This document shows positions 24,958 through 32,470 of a stretch of DNA of 64,000 bases, one piece after another; the stretch's first letter is position 1; every line of letters begins with the position of its first letter. Source of the stretch: Burkholderia pyrrocinia (GTDB lineage Bacteria > Pseudomonadota > Gammaproteobacteria > Burkholderiales > Burkholderiaceae); contig NZ_CP070978.1 of the NCBI RefSeq assembly GCF_018417535.1, positions 248,001-312,000 of the forward strand, in the 5' to 3' direction. A program made the translations under genes and the position numbers. The notes beneath the pieces are model-generated. The model was not told where the DNA came from and ran no database searches. It saw nothing but the letters and a program-made list of their open reading frames with translations.

Positions 24958-27900
24958 ATGACCGCCACCCCCGTCAAGAGCGTGTGCCCGTACTGCGGCG
25001 TCGGCTGCGGGATGGTGCTGCATGTCGAGGATGGCGAAGTCGTCAAGGTATCCGGCGACGCCGACCATCCGACCAACTTCGGGCGGCTGTGCACGAAGGG
25101 TTCGTCGGCGCACGTCGCGCTGCGTCGCTCGGGGCGGCTCGACCGCGCATTCGTGCGCCGCGCGCGCGAGGACGACCTCGTGCCGCTGCCGGCCCGCGAC
25201 GCGATCGCCGAAACGGCGCGCCGCCTGCGCGCGGTGCTCGACGCGTACGGTCCCGACGCGCTGTCGTTCTACGTGTCGGGGCAGATGTCGATCGAGGCGC
25301 AATACCTCGTCAACAAGCTCGCGAAGGGCTTCGTCGGCACCAACAACATCGAATCGAACTCGCGCCTCTGCATGGCGAGCGCGAGCACCGGCTACAAGCA
25401 GTCGCTCGGCGCGGACGGCCCGCCCGGGTCGTACCAGGACTTCGATCGCGCGAACCTGTTCTTCGTGACCGGTGCGAACATGGCCGACTGCCATCCGATC
25501 CTGTTCCTGCGGATGATGGATCGCGTGAAGGCCGGCGCGAAGCTGATCGTCGTCGACCCGCGCCGCACCGGCACGGCCGACAAGGCCGACCTGTTCCTGC
25601 AGATCCGGCCCGGCACCGATCTCGCGCTGACGAACGGGCTGCTGCACCTGCTGCATGCGAACGGCCGCACCGACGGCGCGTTCATCGACGCGTACACCGA
25701 AGGCTGGGACGCGATGCCAGCGTTCCTCGCCGACTACACGCCCGAGCGCGTCGCGGAAATCACCGGGCTCGCGGAAGCCGACCTGCGCACGGCCGCGCAA
25801 TGGATCGGCGACGCGCAGGAGTGGATGAGTTGCTGGACGATGGGGCTCAACCAGAGCACGCACGGCGTGTGGAATACCAACGCGATCTGCAACCTGCACC
25901 TTGCGACCGGCCGCATTTGCCGCCCCGGCAGCGGGCCGTTCTCGCTGACCGGCCAGCCGAACGCGATGGGCGGGCGCGAGATGGGCTACATGGGGCCGGG
26001 GCTGCCGGGCCAGCGCTCGGTGCTGTCCGACGACGACCGGCGCTTCGTCGAGAACCTGTGGCGCGTGCCGGCCGGCACGCTGCGCAAGGAGACGGGGCAA
26101 GGGACGGTCGACCTGTTCTCGCGGATGGCGGCCGGCGACATCAAGGCGTGCTGGATCGTCTGCACGAACCCGGTCGCGACCGTGCCGAACCGGCAGAACG
26201 TGATCGCCGGGCTGCAGGCCGCGGAGCTCGTGATCGCACAGGACGCGTTCCTCGATACCGAGACCAACCGCTACGCGGACATCCTGCTGCCGGGCGCGCT
26301 GTGGGCCGAGGGCGACGGCGTGATGACCAACTCCGAGCGCAACATGACGCTGATGCGCGCGGCGGTCGCGCCGCCCGGCGACGCGCTGCCCGACTGGCGC
26401 ATCGTCGCGGAAGTCGCGCGCGCGATGGGCTACGGCGAGGCGTTCGACTATGCGTCGGCGGCCGACGTGTTCGACGAGATCGTCCGTTTCTCGAATCCGG
26501 CGACGGGCTACGACCTGCGCGGCGCGAGCCATGCGGCGCTGCGCGACGGCCCGGTGCAATGGCCGGTCGCGCCGGGCACCGCGCGCGAGCGGCACCCGAT
26601 CCGCTACCTGAACGACGGCGTGAGCCAGACGCTGCGCACGACGGCCGACGAGAGCGATGCGCCGCATCTCGCGTTCCCGACACCGTCGGGCAAGGCGCGC
26701 TTTTTCGCACGGCCGCACGTCGATCCGGCCGAGCTGCCCGACGACACGTTCCCGATCGTGCTGAACACCGGGCGGCTGCAGCATCAATGGCACACGATGA
26801 CGAAGACGGGCAAGGTCGCGATGCTGAACAAGCTCAACCCGCGCCCGTTCGTCGAGCTTCACCCGGACGATGCGAGCGCGCTCGGCATCGCGGCGAAGGA
26901 CAGCGTCGAGATCCGTTCGGCGCGCGGCCGCGCGGTGCTGCCGGCCGTCGTGACCGAGCGCGTGCAGCGCGGCAACTGCTTCGCGCCGATGCACTGGAAC
27001 GACGTGTACGGCGACGACCTGTGCATCAACGCGGTGACGAACGACGCGATCGATGCCGAATCTCAGCAGCCCGAACTGAAATACTGCGCGGTCGCGCTGC
27101 GGCGCGTCGAGACCGACGCGTTCGCGTCCGCCGACGACGAGACGGCGCAACCCGATGCATGTGCCGACGACGCGCGGCCCGCTTCGGCGATGGTGCAGGC
27201 CACTGCTTCACAGGAATCCGACATGGCAGACATCGATGCTTTCGCGGCCGCGCTCGGCGTGACCGACCTCGCGCCGCCGCCGTTGACCGACACCGAACGG
27301 CTGTACGTAGCCGGCCTCGTCAGCGGGCTGAAGGCGAGCGCCGGCCGGCGCGAGGGCAGCGTGCCGGTCCTGCCGGCCGGCGCGCCGCTCACGCCGCCGG
27401 TGCGGTTCTGGCTCGACGGGATGCTCGCGGGCCTGTTCAGCCGTTCGCTGCCTGCGAGTTCGCAGGTTGCCGTTGCATCGGCATTGCCGGCCGATGCCGC
27501 CGCGCCCGGCGGCGTGCGGATCGTGCGTACGCGCCCGAAGGTCGTGCTGTTGTGGGCATCGCAGACTGGCAACATCGAATCGCTGACCGAGGATTACGCG
27601 ACGAAGCTGATGAATGCGGGCTTCGAGATCCGCACCGCGTGCATGTCCGACTATCCGGTCGCGTCGCTCGCGGGCGCGCAATACGTGCTGCTGATGACCA
27701 GCACGTTCGGCGACGGCGATGCGCCCGACAACGGCAGCGAGTTCTGGGACGCGCTGCAGGCCGGCAGCGCCGCGCGCCTCGACGGCGTGCACTTCGCGGT
27801 GCTCGCGTTCGGCGATCGCAACTACGACCAGTTTTGCGGCCACGGCCGCCGGCTCGATGCGCGGCTCGCGGAACTCGGCGCGGCACGCCTGTGCGCGCGC

Positions 27901-29145
27901 GTCGATTGCGACGTCGAATTCCAGAACGATGCCGACCAGTGGCTCGAACGCGTCGTCGCGCGGATCAAGGAGGCGGACGCCGCGCTGCACGCGGTGCCGT
28001 CCGGCGGCATGAGCCCGTCGGGGCTGCTGCCGTCGAAGGCGCATCCGGCGCCGTCGAAGCTCGTCGCCAACCTGCGGCTCAATCGCCCGGGCGCCGCGAA
28101 GGACACGCGCTATGTGTCGTTGTCGACCGAAGGCGCGAACCTCGAATACGAAACCGGCGATGCGCTCGGCGTATGGCCGACCAACTGTCCGGAGCTGGTC
28201 GACGAACTGCTGTCCGTCACCGCACTGAAGGCCGATGCGCCCGTGTCGGTGGCGGGCGTCGGCGACGTGCGTCTCGGCGAAGCGCTCGCGCGCCACTTCG
28301 ACATCACGCGCCCGCATCCGGACACGCTTGCCTTCATCGCGTCGCGCAGCGCAAACGGCGCGCTGAAGTCGCTGCTCGGCGACGACCGCAAGGGCGACCT
28401 GAAGCAATGGTTGTGGGGGCAACAGCTTGCGGACGTGCTGCACGAGTTCCCGGTCGACATGTCGGGCACGGAGCTGGTCGGGATGCTGAAGCGGCTGCAG
28501 CCGCGCCTCTATTCGATCGCGTCGAGCCCGAGCGCGCACCAGGGCGAGATCCACCTGACCGTGTCGGCCGTGCGCTATCACAACGGCCGGCGCGCGCGCA
28601 AAGGCGTCGCGTCGACGTTCCTCGCCGATCGCGCGGACGACGGCCGCGTGCCCGTGTTCGTGCAGAAGTCCGCGCATTTTCGGCCGCCGGTGAACGGCGA
28701 CGTGCCGATCGTGATGGTCGGCCCCGGCACGGGCGTCGCACCGTTCCGCGGCTTCCTGCACGAGCGGCAGGCGCGCGGCGCGCGCGGGCGCAACTGGCTG
28801 TTCTTCGGCGAGCAGCACGCGCAGACCGACTTCTACTACGGCGACGAACTGGGCGCGATGCACGACAGCGGCTTCCTGACGCGGCTCGATCTCGCGTTCT
28901 CGCGCGACCAGGCCGACAAGATCTACGTGCAGGACCGGATGCGCGAGCAGGGCGCCGAGTTGTTCGCGTGGCTGGAGGAAGGCGCGCACTTCTACGTGTG
29001 CGGCGATGCGGCGCGGATGGCCAAGGATGTCGATACGACGCTGAAGGCGGTCGTCGCCGAGCACGGCGGGATGTCGGACGACGACGCGAACGATTACGTC
29101 GCGCGGCTCGCGAAGGCGCGGCGCTACATGCGGGACGTGTATTGA
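24958..29145 (+). CDS. Nitrate reductase-flavoprotein reductase fusion
   Basis: 1395-residue single-chain assimilatory nitrate reductase. Residues 1-735 are the molybdopterin enzyme with a [4Fe-4S] cluster on Cys10, Cys13, Cys17 and Cys45 (CPYCGVGC; LCTKG), the MGD-binding regions and a C-terminal molydopterin dinucleotide domain (RGRAVLPAVVTERV). After a linker, residues 861-1000 form a flavodoxin-like FMN domain (LLWASQTGNIESL), and 1030-1395 a FAD/NADPH domain of the CysJ/P450-reductase type (RLYSIASS, GPGTGVAPFRGF). Electrons should run NADPH, FAD, FMN, Fe-S, Mo, so no separate reductase is needed. It is the last gene of the operon. Confidence 0.95.
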   Translation: MTATPVKSVCPYCGVGCGMVLHVEDGEVVKVSGDADHPTNFGRLCTKGSSAHVALRRSGRLDRAFVRRAREDDLVPLPARDAIAETARRLRAVLDAYGPDALSFYVSGQMSIEAQYLVNKLAKGFVGTNNIESNSRLCMASASTGYKQSLGADGPPGSYQDFDRANLFFVTGANMADCHPILFLRMMDRVKAGAKLIVVDPRRTGTADKADLFLQIRPGTDLALTNGLLHLLHANGRTDGAFIDAYTEGWDAMPAFLADYTPERVAEITGLAEADLRTAAQWIGDAQEWMSCWTMGLNQSTHGVWNTNAICNLHLATGRICRPGSGPFSLTGQPNAMGGREMGYMGPGLPGQRSVLSDDDRRFVENLWRVPAGTLRKETGQGTVDLFSRMAAGDIKACWIVCTNPVATVPNRQNVIAGLQAAELVIAQDAFLDTETNRYADILLPGALWAEGDGVMTNSERNMTLMRAAVAPPGDALPDWRIVAEVARAMGYGEAFDYASAADVFDEIVRFSNPATGYDLRGASHAALRDGPVQWPVAPGTARERHPIRYLNDGVSQTLRTTADESDAPHLAFPTPSGKARFFARPHVDPAELPDDTFPIVLNTGRLQHQWHTMTKTGKVAMLNKLNPRPFVELHPDDASALGIAAKDSVEIRSARGRAVLPAVVTERVQRGNCFAPMHWNDVYGDDLCINAVTNDAIDAESQQPELKYCAVALRRVETDAFASADDETAQPDACADDARPASAMVQATASQESDMADIDAFAAALGVTDLAPPPLTDTERLYVAGLVSGLKASAGRREGSVPVLPAGAPLTPPVRFWLDGMLAGLFSRSLPASSQVAVASALPADAAAPGGVRIVRTRPKVVLLWASQTGNIESLTEDYATKLMNAGFEIRTACMSDYPVASLAGAQYVLLMTSTFGDGDAPDNGSEFWDALQAGSAARLDGVHFAVLAFGDRNYDQFCGHGRRLDARLAELGAARLCARVDCDVEFQNDADQWLERVVARIKEADAALHAVPSGGMSPSGLLPSKAHPAPSKLVANLRLNRPGAAKDTRYVSLSTEGANLEYETGDALGVWPTNCPELVDELLSVTALKADAPVSVAGVGDVRLGEALARHFDITRPHPDTLAFIASRSANGALKSLLGDDRKGDLKQWLWGQQLADVLHEFPVDMSGTELVGMLKRLQPRLYSIASSPSAHQGEIHLTVSAVRYHNGRRARKGVASTFLADRADDGRVPVFVQKSAHFRPPVNGDVPIVMVGPGTGVAPFRGFLHERQARGARGRNWLFFGEQHAQTDFYYGDELGAMHDSGFLTRLDLAFSRDQADKIYVQDRMREQGAELFAWLEEGAHFYVCGDAARMAKDVDTTLKAVVAEHGGMSDDDANDYVARLAKARRYMRDVY

Positions 29146-29172
29146 ACGCAGGCGGAGCGGCCTGACGCGGCC

Positions 29173-29215
29173 CTGCCGGCTTGCCGGCCTGGCACGGTGG
29201 CCGGCACGCCGGCAG
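29173..29215. terminator. Long inverted repeat between convergent genes
   Basis: CTGCCGGCTTGCCGGCC (29173-29189) pairs with 29199-29215 in 16 of 17 positions around a nine-base loop. It lies 28 bp after the nitrate operon and 70 bp before the end of the convergent SDR gene. No T-run follows, so it may be a terminator or mRNA-stabilising hairpin serving either side. Confidence 0.5.
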
Positions 29216-29284
29216 CGGTCCGGGCTGCCGGCATGGCCGTCGACGGCGGAAGCGGGGTGACCCGCCTGCCGCCGCCGGCTTGCG

Positions 29285-30061
29285 TTATTGCTCCCGGTCC
29301 CACGCGCGCGCCTGTTCGGCACGGACGAGCGCTTCCGACGACTGCGGCAGCAGGTTGCGGAACGCGCCGCCGTCGCTTTCGATCACGTCGACCATCTTCG
29401 CGATCATTTCCTCCGGGTCGTGCTGTTCGAGCGGAAACGTCAGCCGCTCGGGCGTCACCGTGTGGACGGCCGGATCGTGCCAGCGCCGCGTCGTCTCCAT
29501 CATCCGGTCGTTGAAGCCCGTGCTGTACGGGCCGGGGTTCACGACCGCGACGCGGATGCCGTGCGGCGCCAGTTCCGCGTGCATCGCCTCGGCCACCGAT
29601 TCGACCGCGTGCTTCGATGCGCAATAGGCGCCCGTGAACGGCCCCGTGATCAGGCCCGCGATCGACGACACGAACACGATCTTGCCGTGCCGGCGCGCGA
29701 GCATGCCGCGCGCGATTTGCTGCGTGAGGTCGAGCGGCCCGAACACGTTGACGTCGAACAGCTCGCGGACGATCTCGACCGGCAGGTCGACGAGCGCGCC
29801 GGCTTCGCCGACGCCCGCGTTGTTGACGAGCACGTCGAAGTCGAGATCGGCCGCGCGGGCGCGGTCGTGGGCCGACGTGACGTCGAGCTTGATGGCGCGC
29901 AGCGCGGTGCCGCGTTGCGCGGCGGCGTCCGTCAGGTCGTCGATCCCGGCGGTGACGCGCACGCCGGCCGTCACGTCGTGGCCGCGTTCGGCGAGCCGCA
30001 ATGCGACTTCGCGGCCGAAGCCGGTGCCTGCGCCCGTAATGAGGATGCGTTTCTGTGCCAT
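29285..30061 (-). CDS. SDR family NAD(P)-dependent oxidoreductase
   Basis: 258-residue classical short-chain dehydrogenase. The cofactor motif TGAGTGFG spans residues 9-16, NNAG is at 80-83, the structural Asn is in NVFG, and the catalytic residues are Ser132/133, Tyr146 and Lys150 (YCASK). Classical SDRs of this size oxidise alcohols or reduce ketones; the substrate is unknown. The ATG at 30061 has AAGG upstream. It directly follows the HbpS-like gene by four bp, so both probably form one operon, divergent from the LysR regulator at 30596. Confidence 0.9.
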   Translation of the reverse strand: MAQKRILITGAGTGFGREVALRLAERGHDVTAGVRVTAGIDDLTDAAAQRGTALRAIKLDVTSAHDRARAADLDFDVLVNNAGVGEAGALVDLPVEIVRELFDVNVFGPLDLTQQIARGMLARRHGKIVFVSSIAGLITGPFTGAYCASKHAVESVAEAMHAELAPHGIRVAVVNPGPYSTGFNDRMMETTRRWHDPAVHTVTPERLTFPLEQHDPEEMIAKMVDVIESDGGAFRNLLPQSSEALVRAEQARAWDREQ

Positions 30062-30065
30062 GTGC

Positions 30066-30503
30066 TTACCTTGTGGTGTGGAGGGTTGCCTGAAAGCGGT
30101 CGCGGCAGTGCCGGGCGATCGCGCTGTCTTCGTCGACGCTGCCGCCCGAGACGCCGATCGCGCCGACGCAGCGGCCGCGGTCGTCGACGAGCGGTTCGCC
30201 GCCGCCGAACGTGACGAGCCCGCCGTGACTGTGCTCGATCCCGCGCAGCGGGCCGTCGCCCGACATCGCGCCGAGCGCGCCGGTCGATGCGCGAAAGCGG
30301 ACCGCCGTCAGCGCCTTGCGCTGCGCGAGATCGATCGCGCCGAGAAAACAGTCGTCGGTGCGTACGAACGCGAGCAGGTTCGCGCCGGCATCGACGACTG
30401 CGATGGCGACGCCCGCGACCTGCAGCGACGCGGCATGCGCGAGTGCTGCTTCAATCGTGCGGCGGGCGGCTGCGAGCGGCAGCGCGGCGGTGAGCGGATC
30501 CAT
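30066..30503 (-). CDS. HbpS/GlcG family (DUF336) protein
   Basis: 145-residue protein of the GlcG/HbpS-like fold: AGVAIAVVDAGANLLAFVRTDD, then SIDLAQRKALTA-type helix and the terminal GGEPLVDDRGRCVGAIGVSGGSVDEDSAIA block. Members are heme-binding or accessory proteins, often encoded next to dehydrogenases, without an assigned reaction. The ATG at 30503 has GGAG upstream. It is the first gene of a likely two-gene unit with the SDR gene and is divergent from a LysR-type regulator. Confidence 0.85.
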   Translation of the reverse strand: MDPLTAALPLAAARRTIEAALAHAASLQVAGVAIAVVDAGANLLAFVRTDDCFLGAIDLAQRKALTAVRFRASTGALGAMSGDGPLRGIEHSHGGLVTFGGGEPLVDDRGRCVGAIGVSGGSVDEDSAIARHCRDRFQATLHTTR

Positions 30504-30595
30504 TCGATGCTCCGGTGGGACGACAGAGCCAGTGTAGGCAGTTGCGGTATATGGGAGAATCCACATTCCGCTCGAAAGAGTTTCAAGTTTTTTTA

Positions 30596-31513
30596 ATGAT
30601 GGGCAGACGCGATCCGATGGCCGGGCTGCACGTGTTCATGACCGTCGCGACGGCCGGCAACTTCACGCGGGCCGCCGCCGCGCTCGGCCTGACGCCGGCT
30701 GCCGTCAGCCTCGCGATCGGGCAGCTCGAGGGCGAGCTGAACGTGAAGCTGTTCAACCGCAGTACGCGCGGCGTGAGCCTGACGGAAGCCGGGCAGCGCT
30801 ACTGGCGGCAGACGGAGCCCGCGTACCGGCAGGTCATGCAGGCGCGCGACGAGCTGAAGGACGCGCGCAGCGAGCCGAGCGGGCTGCTGCGCGTGACCGC
30901 GCTGCCGCTGGCGCGTTCGTTCGTGATCGCGCCGATCCTCGCCGCGTTCCGCGAGCGCTATCCGAAAGTCCGGCTCGAGATCCGCTACGAGAACGAGCTG
31001 GTCGATATCGCGAAAGATGGGTTCGATGCGGGGATCCGCCTCGCCGACCGGCTGCAGCCGGGCATGATCGGCGTGCGGATCGCGCCCGCGCTGTCGTGTG
31101 CGCTCGTTGCGTCGCCCGGTTATCTCGAGCGGTATGGCGCGCCCGTGTCGATTGCGGAGCTCGAGCGTCATGCCTGTATCCGCTTCAGGTTTTCGGAGAG
31201 CGGGCGCCTGCACAAGTGGCTGCTGCGCGACGGGCGCCGCGACGTCGATCTCGACCCGGACGGCGTGTTCGTGACAAACGATGCCGACGCGGTGATCGAT
31301 GCGGCGCTTGCCGGCGTCGGCATTGCGTTTGCGTTCATGCGCGAACGCATCGAGCAGGACCTGCGCGACGGTACGCTCGTCGAGGTGCTGCCGGGCGTGT
31401 GCCGGACGTTGCCGCCGATGTGGCTCTACTACGTGAATCGCAAGCACGTGCCGGCGAAGCTGCGCGCGTTCATCGACGTGCTGCGCGAGCGGGCCGGCTC
31501 AGACGTGGCGTAA
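30596..31513 (+). CDS. LysR family transcriptional regulator
   Basis: 305-residue LysR-type regulator: helix-turn-helix in residues about 20-65 (NFTRAAAALGLTPAAVSLAIGQLEGEL), then the TRGVSLTEAGQRYW joint and a two-lobed effector domain. It belongs to the CrgA-like branch by its TRGVSLTEAG signature. Consecutive ATGs at 30596, 30599 and 30617 make the exact start uncertain, and no clear ribosome binding site favours one. It is divergent from the HbpS-like/SDR pair with a 92-bp shared region, so these are its likely targets. Confidence 0.9.
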   Translation: MMGRRDPMAGLHVFMTVATAGNFTRAAAALGLTPAAVSLAIGQLEGELNVKLFNRSTRGVSLTEAGQRYWRQTEPAYRQVMQARDELKDARSEPSGLLRVTALPLARSFVIAPILAAFRERYPKVRLEIRYENELVDIAKDGFDAGIRLADRLQPGMIGVRIAPALSCALVASPGYLERYGAPVSIAELERHACIRFRFSESGRLHKWLLRDGRRDVDLDPDGVFVTNDADAVIDAALAGVGIAFAFMRERIEQDLRDGTLVEVLPGVCRTLPPMWLYYVNRKHVPAKLRAFIDVLRERAGSDVA

Positions 31514-31593
31514 TCCTGCCGCGCGGCTGCCGGCAGCGATTCGCGGGGCGGCGCATGATGGCGGCTCCATCCACGAAGCCACGGAGTCGCGCC

Positions 31594-32031
31594 ATGCTCG
31601 TATTCGCCCGCTTTCCGCTTCCGATCCTCGGTGCCGCCGGATCGCTGGTTGCCGCTGTCGCGCTCGGGAGCGCGCCGGCCGTGGCCCAGACGTCGACCGT
31701 GCCGGCGAGCACAGCCGTTGCCACGCCTGACAACGCGGTGCTGCTGACGGTCTTCTTGAAGCACGATCAGTCGCGGCCGCTCGCCGAATTGAACGCGCAA
31801 CTTGCGAAGCAGGGGTTCTACAAGGCGTTTCCGCCGCCGGGCGTCGAAGTGGTGAGCTGGACCGTGACGATGGGGATCGGCCAGATCGTCGTGCTGCGGT
31901 TGCCGGCTTCGCGGCTGCGTGAAGTCAATCGCGTGCTCGAGGATACGGCCTGGGGTGCGTACCGGACGGAGTTCTATCCGACTTACGACTACAAGGCGAT
32001 CGGGTTGGCGGAGCATGAGCGGGGGAAGTAA
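31594..32031 (+). CDS. Exported protein of unknown function
   Basis: 145-residue protein with a Sec signal peptide (hydrophobic core about residues 10-26, cleavage near AVAQ). The mature part has two recognisable stretches, TVFLKHDQSRPLAELNAQLAKQGFYKAFPPPGVEVVSW and GQIVVLRLPASRLREVNR, ending in AYRTEFYPTYDYKAIG. I recall similar uncharacterised exported proteins in Burkholderia but no named domain. The ATG at 31594 has GGAG nine bases upstream; two ATGs 36-39 bp earlier are less likely. No functional link to its neighbours is visible. Confidence 0.75.
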   Translation: MLVFARFPLPILGAAGSLVAAVALGSAPAVAQTSTVPASTAVATPDNAVLLTVFLKHDQSRPLAELNAQLAKQGFYKAFPPPGVEVVSWTVTMGIGQIVVLRLPASRLREVNRVLEDTAWGAYRTEFYPTYDYKAIGLAEHERGK

Positions 32032-32470
32032 TTGGACCGGCATATTCCCGAACCGGGGCGAAAAGGGGGCCGGCCGCGAATATCAATCCGTCCCCATTCC
32101 CGAAACCCCGCGCCCACCCATGAATTCATCCTCTCCCGCGCAGCCCGGCCGGGAGAATTTCTCCCAAATCCACCACCGCTCATTCATCCGATGAAAAAAC
32201 CGTTCAGGTTCCCGGTATGATGCGCACCTTGTGTTTTTCGGCCGCACGATTTTGATGCGATGTTAACGCGCCCCGCGCGCCACAAAACCGCACAATAACC
32301 GCACAATGCGAGCCCGAAAGATTTTGTAATATAAGTCCCGTACACTTGTAAGTTCTGATTCAGGCGCTCCCTGCCTTCTCTTTCGGTCGACCGCCCACGC
32401 AGAACAACCAGATTCGTCGCCGCCTGGCCCCCTGCGCCGCGACACGCTATGCACCACCACTGAACAACCT
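32032..32470 (+). promoter_or_regulatory. mprF upstream region with direct repeats and palindrome
   Basis: This 439-bp gene-free stretch contains the palindrome GGGAGAA-T-TTCTCCC (32151-32165). It also has a tandem array in which CCGCACAAT occurs at 32288-32296 and 32299-32307, exactly 11 bp apart, with a degenerate third copy (CACAAAA) just upstream. A -10-like TAATAT/TATAAG follows at 32327-32335 without a recognisable -35. Eleven-bp direct repeats abutting the -35 position are typical of OmpR/PhoP-type activators, suggesting activated control of mprF. Confidence 0.45.

Noticed and set aside
24679-29322. Long minus-strand frames opposite the nitrate reductase fusion.
   Set aside because: Low-complexity Arg/Val/His composition mirrors codon bias of the real gene on the plus strand.
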